Assembly (NCBI RefSeq): GCF_003383615.1
Contig: NZ_QNUL01000024.1
Span: forward strand, 1 to 64,000
Source of the DNA: Dyadobacter luteus
GTDB taxonomy: Bacteria; Bacteroidota; Bacteroidia; Cytophagales; Spirosomataceae
Length of the DNA stretch: 64,000 nt
Direction of reading: 5' to 3'
Shown: in pieces, positions 45,770 through 53,667 of the stretch
How the letters are laid out: each line of letters opens with the position of its first letter
How positions within the stretch are numbered: the stretch's first letter is position 1
Made by a program: the position numbers and the translations under genes
The notes under the pieces: generated by a model
Databases searched by the model: none
Told to the model about the DNA's origin: nothing
The model's input: only the letters and a program-made list of their open reading frames with translations

Positions 45770-46183
45770 TTAACCTCTGCTGTTGGGACGGTTACGAACA
45801 TTAACTCTGTTTTTACTATTGTCTTTAACCGCGTATTGATAAGAATTTAACTTTTTCAATTGAGCAGAACTCAGCACCTCCAGAATATCGTGGCGCTCCT
45901 GTTCATCCAGGCGGTTAACGCTTGCCCAGGTTTGTGATTTCTTAGCGTTTTTCGATACTCTTGCGTAGTAATCCTTAATCTTTGCAATTTCCTTTTCCTG
46001 ATTTCTGGTCAAAGACACGATACGATCCAGCTCTCTCAATTCCATGTCGGTCACATTTGTAGTTGTCCGGCTGCTTGTTACGTACACAGGACCGTCGTGT
46101 CCGTTCGATTTATATGCCTGAGAAAAGCTGTTAGTAACAGTAAAAACGGCTAATGCTGCGATGGCTATGATGCTCTTTTTCAT
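45770..46183 (-). CDS. Spy/CpxP-like small periplasmic protein (b)
   Basis: A 137-residue protein with signal peptide MKKSIIAIAALAVFTVTNSF. The same helical layout as the neighbouring gene: ELDRIVSLTRNQEKEIAKIKDYY and ILEVLSSAQLKKLNSYQ. The near-identical leaders (MKK(S/T)IIAIAA) show a tandem duplication. Probable periplasmic chaperone-like role, by family resemblance only. No promoter box was found in the sequence just upstream. Confidence 0.65.
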   Translation of the reverse strand: MKKSIIAIAALAVFTVTNSFSQAYKSNGHDGPVYVTSSRTTTNVTDMELRELDRIVSLTRNQEKEIAKIKDYYARVSKNAKKSQTWASVNRLDEQERHDILEVLSSAQLKKLNSYQYAVKDNSKNRVNVRNRPNSRG

Positions 46184-46434
46184 GGTTTCTAAAATTTAAA
46201 TTTGTTTGTTAATGATGGTTAGAGGGGATTTTAAGAGTGCAGTTTAATCACTGGATTGTACAATCTACCAATAAGCTGTAAGGGTAGATGAATCGCAGAT
46301 ATTTACCGATAAAATAGGAATAGAGTATATCAGACTCTGACCATGCTATCAAAAAGATGTAGGTATAGCCATAAGTCTGTTGCGAACGGACGGTTGTTTT
46401 CTGAGAAAAACTTCTGGTTTAAAAGTCGTTTCTT

Positions 46435-46442
46435 TAAATTTG
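46435..46442 (+). promoter_or_regulatory. Candidate -7 box (TAAATTTG)
   Basis: Exact TAnnTTTG match 60 bp upstream of the GTG start at 46503; no clear -33 TTG. The 319-bp gap 46184-46502 holds nothing else that I recognise. Confidence 0.4.
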
Positions 46443-46502
46443 CAGATGTATACCAGAATAAACGTAAACCACGTTCTGAATAAGAAATAAACAAACTCGC
46501 CT

Positions 46503-47255
46503 GTGAAAGTTACATTTACAAAAAAAATACGTCGTATCTCCACTGTAGTATCGGGATTAGCCCTGGGTGCTATGCTGATGTTTCAGAGCTGCAATAAAGA
46601 CTCCGGAACAGACCCTATCTCTCCGTACAATTATTATCCCCTGGAAATCGGACAGTTTCAGATTTATCAGGTAAATGAGGAAGTCTATTCTGCAGGGAAT
46701 GCCAATCCGGTATTGAAAGCATGGCAGGAAAGAGATGAAGTGACAAGTGTGAGTCAGGACTCCGCGGGAACAAAAGTTTTCATCGTTTCTAGATACACGA
46801 GAAATACTGCTGCACAATCGTGGCAGAAAACAAAAGAATACAGTGTTCGTCACGATCCCGACAAAGTGATTGTCAATCTGGACAATGAAGTGCTGATGCC
46901 ACTGGTTTTCCCATATAGTCCGCAGGTAACATGGGATGGCTATCGTTATTTCAAAGTAGAAGATACCGATCCCCGTCATAACACGTTGCATAAATATGAA
47001 AATATCAATCAGGCACTTGCAATCGATAATCTCAATTTCGATAAAACGATTAAAGTCTCTGAAAGAGCAGACACAGCAGGAATTGTGCAGTTTAGGCTTG
47101 GATACAAGGAGTATGCTGCTAATGTGGGTTTGATTGTAGATGAGCAAACCAACTTTGATTACCTGCAGGAAAACGGAGAATTTGTCGGTTACCGTATCAT
47201 AGGATCAGGAACCCGACGAGTACGTAAAATCATAGAGTACGGTATTGCTCAATAA
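46503..47255 (+). CDS. Hypothetical lipoprotein
   Basis: A 250-residue protein using a GTG start at 46503, chosen because it gives a basic N-terminus (KVTFTKKIRR) and a lipobox (LMFQSC, Cys29); the next ATG would cut into the signal. The mature part starts with NYYPLEIGQFQIYQVNEEVY, a pattern seen in Bacteroidota lipoproteins of unknown function, and is beta-rich throughout. A hairpin separates it from the convergent permease gene. I cannot assign a role. Confidence 0.65.
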   Translation: MKVTFTKKIRRISTVVSGLALGAMLMFQSCNKDSGTDPISPYNYYPLEIGQFQIYQVNEEVYSAGNANPVLKAWQERDEVTSVSQDSAGTKVFIVSRYTRNTAAQSWQKTKEYSVRHDPDKVIVNLDNEVLMPLVFPYSPQVTWDGYRYFKVEDTDPRHNTLHKYENINQALAIDNLNFDKTIKVSERADTAGIVQFRLGYKEYAANVGLIVDEQTNFDYLQENGEFVGYRIIGSGTRRVRKIIEYGIAQ

Positions 47256-47264
47256 TATAAACGA

Positions 47265-47289
47265 CCGGCAGACCTTTCAACTCTGCCGG
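47265..47289. terminator. Hairpin between lipoprotein and permease 4
   Basis: CCGGCAGA and TCTGCCGG arms, 9-nt loop, between convergent genes, 10 bp after the lipoprotein stop. Confidence 0.65.
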
Positions 47290-47300
47290 CTGTTTTCCTT

Positions 47301-49958
47301 TTATTCACTTCTTAACGCTTTTACGGGATTCATTAAAGCGGCTTTCACACTCTGGAAACTGATAGTAATGAGAGCAATAAAAATCACAACAATTCCTGTA
47401 ACTGCAAACATCCACCAGCTGATACTGATCCGGTAAGTAAAATCCTGCAGCCACTGGCTCATCCCGTACCAGGCAACAGGTGATGCAATCACCAAAGCAA
47501 TCACGACCAGTTTTACAAAATCGATCGAGAAAAGTCCGAAAATATTGAATGCTGTGGCGCCAATCGCTTTACGTATTCCCATTTCCTTTGTACGGGATTC
47601 AACCATAAATGCAACCACACCATACAGTCCCAGGCATCCTATAAAAACAGCTATACCTGCCAGTATTCTGAACAATGAAAACAGTTTTTCTTCCTTCGAA
47701 TAATAACTATTCAGCGTTTCGTCGTAGAAAGTATATTTGAACAGATAGTCAGGATAAACGGATGACCAAACTTTTTCAATTCTGCTCAACAGGTTCTTAT
47801 CTGAATGGGCAGATAATTTGATACCCATTTTAGAATAATTCCCTTTCAAAGTCGTCATCACGCATGGAATAATTTCGCGGTGCAAACTGTAGGTATTAAA
47901 GTTTTTTATCACTCCTACGATAGGGAACTTGTAATCCGATCCGCCAATAGCCATTCTTTTTCCAATGATTTCTTGCGGCCTTTTCATTCCCATGGCCTTC
48001 ACGAATGCCTCGTTCACTACATACTCTCTGATGGAATCGGATGGGAGGTACATTCTCCCGGCTGCCATTTCCATTCCATAAGTATGTACATAAGCGGTAT
48101 CAGCCGGTCGCATGACAATCTCAAAGTTCAGGAACTCTGTATCATTTTCATACTTGAAACCCGTTTGCCAATTGCTCTGCGACATAGGAGTAAACTGGCT
48201 CTGGCTCATAGACCTGATACCTGTCTCAGATGCCAGTCTGGATTTCAGCGATTCCATTTTGGCGAAATCCGACTCAGGAATGGTAATGTTCACGATTTCA
48301 TCTTTTTCAAAACCTAAATCCATGGTTTGGAAATACTGCATCTGATTGTAAGCAATCACAGTACCAATGAGAACCACCTGAGATATGGTAAACTGAAGAA
48401 CGATCAGACTTCTGCGCAAATGAGCCTGCCCGCTCCCTCCCGTTTTTACTTTACCTTTTAAAGCCAGGATAGGCTGAAAACCAGACAACACCATAGCCGG
48501 GTAAAAACCTGCCAGAATGGTTGTGATCACAACAAGAGCAAACATAAAAGCCAAAACCACAGGATCAGATATAAACATAACGCCCTGAGCAGGAATATTT
48601 AAAACTGAGGCCACATACGGCAATGCAAGTTGAGACGCAATCAAAGCAAGTAAAACCGAAAGAACGGTGATAAAAGCTGTTTCGGAGAAGTATTGCCGCA
48701 GCAGCTGAAAACGCGTACTACCCAAAACTTTCCTGACGCCCACTTCACGGGACCGCCGTATAGCCTGGGCCGTCGCCAGATTTACAAAATTGACACAAGC
48801 TGCAATTAGTATAAAACTACCGACGAGTACCATAGTCCAGATCATCCCCTTGCTGATGGTACGTCCGGCATAGTTGCTTGTTCTGTTATCGAAATGAATA
48901 TCATTAACTGCCTGAAGTATAAAACTAGTTTCTGCAGCAGCTTTGGCATCATAATATTTTTTGTTAAAACCAGTCAGCTGTTTTTCAAAATCAGCCTGGT
49001 TCATTGACTGCGGCAGTTTGACATACATTTGTCCGCCTCCATAAGATGAAGCCCAATCGTCCCAGTTCGTATAGGCACCATAATCTTTGAGAGAAGAGAA
49101 CGAAATCAGGGTCGTAAAGGGAAAATTAGTCGTTGCAGGAGGGTCAGCAATTAATCCGCTGACCACAAAATCTTTCTGATTGTTAATTCTGATAGTTTTA
49201 CCCATTGGGTCTGCTTTCCCGAAATACCGTTCTGCCTGCTTTTCCGATAAGACTACCGAACCGGGATTTGTCAGCGAGGCTTCCGGCGAACCCTTAATCC
49301 ATTCATAATTCAACAACCTGAAATATTCAGGTCCCACAAATGCTATAGCATAATAGTCCTCGTCGAACTTTTTCTTGTTACCTTCTTGCTCAACTGTTAC
49401 CAGTGTTCCTTTTAATGCGTAAGTACATGCAATCTGGTTTTTGAGAGCAGGGAAGTCATTTTTCAACGCATCCAGTACAGGCAGAGGTATTCCTGTAGCC
49501 AAACCTTTGTCACCGCGTTCCTTTGTATACCTTAAAAGCCTGTAAACCTGACCAATATCTTTGTGATGCGCATCGAAGCTGAGTTCATACCGCACCGTAA
49601 AAAACACCAGCACACAGCAAGCCAGCCCGAGCGTCAGACCGATTACGTTAATCAAAGTGTATGCTTTGTTATTCCTGAAATTCCGGATAGCGATTTTAAA
49701 ATAGTTACGAATCATGTAATGGCTAATTATGGGTGATGACTGATATGTATTCTGCTTTCTTCTGATAAATTCGGGTTTGATATAACCAGGCATTTCTGAC
49801 CAGTACATCCATTGGGCTTTTCTTTTGCCAAGGCGCTTTGCATTTTGGTCAAATGTTTCCTGCATATCGCCAAGAATGGATTCCAGCAAGTGAGGGGCAA
49901 TCAGCCAGGTCAGGAAACGAACTGCGAACAGAGGTGGTTTTAAGTCCTGTTTTGTCAT
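47301..49958 (-). CDS. Double FtsX/MacB-type ABC permease with N-terminal prefix domain (4)
   Basis: An 885-residue protein: about 80 extra N-terminal residues (PPLFAVRFLTWLIAPHLLESILGDMQETFD, MYWSEMPGYIKPEF) precede the usual MIRNYFKIAIRNFRNNKAY start. This leader matches the 'permease prefix' type found on permeases encoded with PadR regulators; a similar leader is linked to Acidobacteria/Bacteroidota ADOP-type permeases. The rest has the double MacB/FtsX layout with SREVGVRKVLGSTRFQLL and KEMGIRKAIGATAFNIF, ending NPVKALRSE. The PadR gene lies 13 bp upstream in the same operon, and the twin operator precedes both. Confidence 0.92.
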   Translation of the reverse strand: MTKQDLKPPLFAVRFLTWLIAPHLLESILGDMQETFDQNAKRLGKRKAQWMYWSEMPGYIKPEFIRRKQNTYQSSPIISHYMIRNYFKIAIRNFRNNKAYTLINVIGLTLGLACCVLVFFTVRYELSFDAHHKDIGQVYRLLRYTKERGDKGLATGIPLPVLDALKNDFPALKNQIACTYALKGTLVTVEQEGNKKKFDEDYYAIAFVGPEYFRLLNYEWIKGSPEASLTNPGSVVLSEKQAERYFGKADPMGKTIRINNQKDFVVSGLIADPPATTNFPFTTLISFSSLKDYGAYTNWDDWASSYGGGQMYVKLPQSMNQADFEKQLTGFNKKYYDAKAAAETSFILQAVNDIHFDNRTSNYAGRTISKGMIWTMVLVGSFILIAACVNFVNLATAQAIRRSREVGVRKVLGSTRFQLLRQYFSETAFITVLSVLLALIASQLALPYVASVLNIPAQGVMFISDPVVLAFMFALVVITTILAGFYPAMVLSGFQPILALKGKVKTGGSGQAHLRRSLIVLQFTISQVVLIGTVIAYNQMQYFQTMDLGFEKDEIVNITIPESDFAKMESLKSRLASETGIRSMSQSQFTPMSQSNWQTGFKYENDTEFLNFEIVMRPADTAYVHTYGMEMAAGRMYLPSDSIREYVVNEAFVKAMGMKRPQEIIGKRMAIGGSDYKFPIVGVIKNFNTYSLHREIIPCVMTTLKGNYSKMGIKLSAHSDKNLLSRIEKVWSSVYPDYLFKYTFYDETLNSYYSKEEKLFSLFRILAGIAVFIGCLGLYGVVAFMVESRTKEMGIRKAIGATAFNIFGLFSIDFVKLVVIALVIASPVAWYGMSQWLQDFTYRISISWWMFAVTGIVVIFIALITISFQSVKAALMNPVKALRSE

Positions 49959-49971
49959 GAGACGATGGGGT

Positions 49972-50307
49972 TTAGTGCACTATCAGCTTGAAAGGATTCA
50001 CCAATCTGCTCCAAAAACTTACTCTCACCTCCTGAATTTCCTGTAACGTACGATGTCCGTAAGCTGTCACAGTAAACAGACGTTTCCTTCTTCCGCCACG
50101 TTCGGCAGTAGGTTCGCCCAGGGTTGACTTTACCATTCCTTTATCTTCCAATCGCTGCAACGCCGAATGCACCTGATTCAGACGAACGTCGCGACCGGTT
50201 TGTTCTGTGATTTCGTTCATCAGCACTACTCCATAAGCCTGCCCTTCGTTGACAGCCACCGTGAGCAGAACGATTTCTTCAAACTCTCCCAGATAGGTTC
50301 GTTTCAT
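49972..50307 (-). CDS. PadR-family transcriptional regulator
   Basis: A 111-residue winged-helix protein: LGEFEEIVLLTVAVNEGQAYGVVLMNEI, then VRLNQVHSALQRLEDKGMVKSTLGEP, then GGRRKRLFTVTAYGHRTLQE, the full PadR N-terminal domain with the family-typical beta-wing Arg/Lys run. PadR proteins repress adjacent transporter genes and release DNA on binding small molecules. It is followed after 13 bp by permease 4, so it most likely controls that operon, perhaps through sequence near the twin element at 50414. Confidence 0.92.
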   Translation of the reverse strand: MKRTYLGEFEEIVLLTVAVNEGQAYGVVLMNEITEQTGRDVRLNQVHSALQRLEDKGMVKSTLGEPTAERGGRRKRLFTVTAYGHRTLQEIQEVRVSFWSRLVNPFKLIVH

Positions 50308-50413
50308 AGGATGTTATTTTTTCCACTTTTGCTGATCAAATAGCGCGCCAGCGAATTAGTGAATAATAACAGTCTATAAATTAGATACTTACACGAAAAT
50401 AAAGATAAATAAC

Positions 50414-50449
50414 TGTTCAAAAATGAACACAAACGTTCGCTTTGGAACG
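50414..50449. promoter_or_regulatory. Twin inverted-repeat operator (PadR/permease 4)
   Basis: TGTTCaaaaatGAACA, 4 bp, CGTTCgctttgGAACG: both palindromes perfect in their arms, 20-bp period, 107 bp upstream of the PadR start and 100 bp upstream of the divergent exported-protein gene. Confidence 0.78.
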
Positions 50450-50508
50450 GTGAACCGCAGCTCTTGTTTCATGTTGTTTCTGAGGGATGTACCTTACCGG
50501 CAAATCTC

Positions 50509-50516
50509 TATCTTTG
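50509..50516 (+). promoter_or_regulatory. Candidate -7 box (TATCTTTG)
   Basis: Exact TAnnTTTG match 32 bp before the ATG at 50549; supports that start over the in-frame ATG at 50423, which lies inside the operator. Confidence 0.45.
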
Positions 50517-50548
50517 TCAATTACTCATCTTCTAAGCATTGTCAGTAT

Positions 50549-51109
50549 ATGAAAAAATTGATCGCCGTTGTATTCCTATTTTTATCTCTTTCCGTTTCGG
50601 CTCAGGACAAAAGCGCGGCTGTTCAATTTTGGGAAATGCTTGAGAAACATTGTGGAAAATCGTTTGAAGGTAGCCTGACAAGCACACCTGCGAATGCAGA
50701 TTTTGCTGGCAAAAAATTGGTGATGCATGTACGTTCCTGCGAGGACAAAACGATTCGCATTCCATTTTTTGTGGGCGAAGATAAATCCCGAACCTGGGTA
50801 CTCACCTTAGAAAATGACCGGATTCAACTCAAACATGACCATCGCCATGCGGATGGAAGTGAAGACAAAGTAACGCAGTATGGTGGAAAAGCGACAAATT
50901 CGGGTTCAGCAGGGATTCAGGTTTTCCCCGCAGACCAGCAAACTGTTGATCTGCTCCCACAGGCAGCCACAAACGTATGGTGGATCACTTTGGATGAGGA
51001 ATCGTTTTCTTACAATTTACGCAGAATGGGCTCTGATCGTCTTTTTACCGTCACTTTCGATTTGACCAAAACTGAGGAAAACCCTACAGCACCCTGGGGC
51101 TGGAAGTAG
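50549..51109 (+). CDS. Hypothetical exported protein
   Basis: A 186-residue protein from the ATG at 50549 (MKKLIAVVFLFLSLSVSAQ signal peptide). The mature part begins FWEMLEKHCGKSFEGSLTS and contains LKHDHRHADGSEDKVTQYGG and AATNVWWITLDEESFSYNLRRMG; this pattern is familiar from uncharacterised secreted proteins of Bacteroidota, but I know no function. Two cysteines are present (CGKSF, VRSCEDK). It is divergent from the PadR gene and ends at a hairpin facing permease 5. Confidence 0.65.
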   Translation: MKKLIAVVFLFLSLSVSAQDKSAAVQFWEMLEKHCGKSFEGSLTSTPANADFAGKKLVMHVRSCEDKTIRIPFFVGEDKSRTWVLTLENDRIQLKHDHRHADGSEDKVTQYGGKATNSGSAGIQVFPADQQTVDLLPQAATNVWWITLDEESFSYNLRRMGSDRLFTVTFDLTKTEENPTAPWGWK

Positions 51110-51118
51110 CGCATCAAA

Positions 51119-51156
51119 GGCACAAAGCTGGGGCTCTTTACACCCTGCTTTGTGCC
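51119..51156. terminator. Hairpin between exported-protein gene and permease 5
   Basis: GGCACAAAGC and GCTTTGTGCC arms plus a partly paired interior, between convergent genes. Confidence 0.7.
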
Positions 51157-51171
51157 CTGCACGCCTTATTT

Positions 51172-53553
51172 CTATTCACTCCTGAGCGATTTTACCGGAT
51201 TCATCAGAGCAGCCCTTATACTCTGAAAACTTACAGTAGCAAAAGCGATTAAAGTCGAAAGTACTGCAGCAGCGGCAAAAATCCACCAGTGAATATCGGT
51301 ACGGTAGGCAAAGTGTTGAAGCCATTTGTACATTCCATAATAAGCAATTGGCGAAGCGATCAGAAAGGCAATCATTACCAGTTTCAAAAAGTCCGCCGAT
51401 AACAATCCGACTATACTTCCAACAGACGCGCCCATCACCTTACGAACTCCGATCTCCTTCGTTCTCTGCATAGTGCTGTAGGAAGCAAGCCCAAGCAGTC
51501 CCAGACAAGAAATGAAAATAGCCAGAATCGCAAAGTTTAAAAACAGGCTTTCAAATCGCTCTTCGCTGCGATACTGACGGTCAAAAAACTCATCCATAAA
51601 ATAATAGTCGAAAGGACGTACCGGCATTATTTCTTTCCACTTGTCCTCAATTGCAGCAATGGTGTTCTTTAAATCTCCGCCGTCTATCTTCACCGAAACA
51701 AGCTCACCTCTGTTGGCATCCATACGCATAGTCAGCGGTTTTATATTTTCCTGCAGGGAACGATAGTGAAAATCCTTGATTACACCAATGATCGTCCCTT
51801 CTCTCCCCCATTGATTGAATTTTCTACCTATTGCTTCCTCTGGTTTGCTATAGCCAAAAAGCCTGGCCGTAGCTTCATTGATGATCATCGCCTGCGTGCT
51901 ATCCGTACCAAAATCTCTGGAAAAGGAACGACCGGCTGCCAGTTTCAGGTTGTATTGACTAAGGTAATTGTAGTCTACAAAGTATAGATCCAGATTTGCT
52001 GCCTGCATATCACCTGCATGATTCTGAATGTTGGAATAGGCACTGGAATTCCCTCCACCCGGAACACTTGATGAAACAGTTGTAGATTTGATACCCGCAA
52101 TGCCATTCAATGATTCCTTAAATGCCTTTTGTGCGGCATCTCCCTGGGTATCTATCACCAGCATCTGATCTTTACTAAAACCAAGATCCCGGTTTCGCAT
52201 AAAATTCATTTGCGTAAACACTACAATTGTGGCAATAATCAGCGCTATCGAAATTCCGAATTGCAAAGTCACCAAACCTTTACGCAGTAATATTCCTCTC
52301 ACACTTATTGTAAAGCGACCTTTCAGCACTACTACGGGTTCAAAAGACGACAACACGATGGCAGGGTAAGAACCTGCCAGCACACCGATCAGGATAGCCG
52401 CCATGAACATTCCCCCGACAAATGGCCATTCAGCGGCGATTCCTGTGCTGATAATTTTACCTGAAAGGGTATTAAATGCAGGAATAAACAGAGCAACCAA
52501 AATGACGGAAACTATAAATGCCAGTAGGCAAATAAGAACCGATTCCATAATAAACTGCCTTGCCAGCAAAGTGCGTGGCGCCCCAACTACCTTTCTTACA
52601 CCTACCTCACGGGCTCTTTCAGCGGAGCGTGCCGTAGTAAGATTTACAAAATTGATACAGGCAATCAGTAAAATAAAAAGTGCAACTACCGAGAAAACGT
52701 ATACGTTATTCATACTTCCCTTGTCGTCAGAAGCACGGTCCGAAAGCAGATGCACATCAGCAAATGGCTCCAGGAGTATAGTGTAATGCATTTTCATCTC
52801 TGCCATCAGTTTCCCCACATGCCGCTCCAGAAAAGCGGGAAACTTCTTTTCAAGTTGAGCAGGATTTACACCTGGCTTTAACAACAGATAACTGCTCGCT
52901 CCAAAATTCCCCCATTCACTGTCCAGATTTTTGTTAAAACGCTGAGTCAAAGTAGACATAGAAATGAACATATCGGCTTTGATCTGGGAATTTTCAGGAA
53001 TGTTTTCCATTACCCCTGTAACAGTTGCCGGTAAGCCTTCTGATGACAAAAGAAGCGTTTGTCCGATCGGATCGCTGTCACCAAAATACTTCTTTGCCGC
53101 CTTTTCTGTAAAAACGACACTCAGTTGCTCTTTCAGTGCAGTAGCCGGATTACCTTTACGCAGCTTAAAATCAAATATCCTGAACAGGCTGGAATCTGCA
53201 AAAAGTGTATTATTTTCCTGAAACTTGATATCTCCTTTGCGAACCAGAAAGCTGCCTCCTCCTGTACGTGCATATGCTTCAATCTCGGGAAACTCCTGTT
53301 TGGCAAATGGCGCATATGTCCATGTTGTAATATCAGCCTTGATTGTTTCAGATGGAGTTTGCACATCTGTAACCATCCGGTAAATCCGATCCGCTTTGGA
53401 ATGAAAGCGGTCATATGTCAGTTCAAAATTGACATAAAGGAATATCAGAAATCCGGCAGCCATCCCAACGGAAAGGCCAAGGATATTAATCAATGAGAAA
53501 ACTTTATGCTTCCAAAGATTACGTACTGCAATTTTGAGATAGTTTTTTAGCAT
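51172..53553 (-). CDS. Double FtsX/MacB-type ABC permease (5)
   Basis: 793 residues from the ATG at 53553 (MLKNYLKIAVRNLWKHKVF); the preceding in-frame codons run into the GGGGCATGGGG repeat and are rejected. Layout as for the other copies, with AREVGVRKVVGAPRTLLARQF and KEIGVRKVMGASVGSIVGLL, ending NPVKSLRSE. It has no operator of its own and lies 115 bp downstream of permease 6, so it is probably the third gene of the 58.8-51 kb transcription unit that begins at the operator near 58818. Confidence 0.92.
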   Translation of the reverse strand: MLKNYLKIAVRNLWKHKVFSLINILGLSVGMAAGFLIFLYVNFELTYDRFHSKADRIYRMVTDVQTPSETIKADITTWTYAPFAKQEFPEIEAYARTGGGSFLVRKGDIKFQENNTLFADSSLFRIFDFKLRKGNPATALKEQLSVVFTEKAAKKYFGDSDPIGQTLLLSSEGLPATVTGVMENIPENSQIKADMFISMSTLTQRFNKNLDSEWGNFGASSYLLLKPGVNPAQLEKKFPAFLERHVGKLMAEMKMHYTILLEPFADVHLLSDRASDDKGSMNNVYVFSVVALFILLIACINFVNLTTARSAERAREVGVRKVVGAPRTLLARQFIMESVLICLLAFIVSVILVALFIPAFNTLSGKIISTGIAAEWPFVGGMFMAAILIGVLAGSYPAIVLSSFEPVVVLKGRFTISVRGILLRKGLVTLQFGISIALIIATIVVFTQMNFMRNRDLGFSKDQMLVIDTQGDAAQKAFKESLNGIAGIKSTTVSSSVPGGGNSSAYSNIQNHAGDMQAANLDLYFVDYNYLSQYNLKLAAGRSFSRDFGTDSTQAMIINEATARLFGYSKPEEAIGRKFNQWGREGTIIGVIKDFHYRSLQENIKPLTMRMDANRGELVSVKIDGGDLKNTIAAIEDKWKEIMPVRPFDYYFMDEFFDRQYRSEERFESLFLNFAILAIFISCLGLLGLASYSTMQRTKEIGVRKVMGASVGSIVGLLSADFLKLVMIAFLIASPIAYYGMYKWLQHFAYRTDIHWWIFAAAAVLSTLIAFATVSFQSIRAALMNPVKSLRSE

Positions 53554-53569
53554 CGACTTAGAGTTATGG

Positions 53570-53667
53570 GCATGGGGGGAAGGACATGGGGATTGGGGCA
53601 TGGGGCTCGGGGCAAAGGGCTCGGGGTTACGCGCACCCTATGCCCCATGCCCAAAACCCCATGCCCT
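53570..53667. repeat. GGGGCATGGGG-type minisatellite between permeases 5 and 6
   Basis: Repeated strings such as GGGCATGGGG, GACATGGGGATTGGGGC and the complementary TATGCCCCATGCCC fill this gap and can pair with each other. Similar strings occur at 12112-12136 and 61391-61410. Confidence 0.6.

Noticed and set aside
50423..50548. Longer start for the exported protein at 50549
   Set aside because: The extra 42 codons overlap the twin operator and would bury the signal peptide inside the protein.
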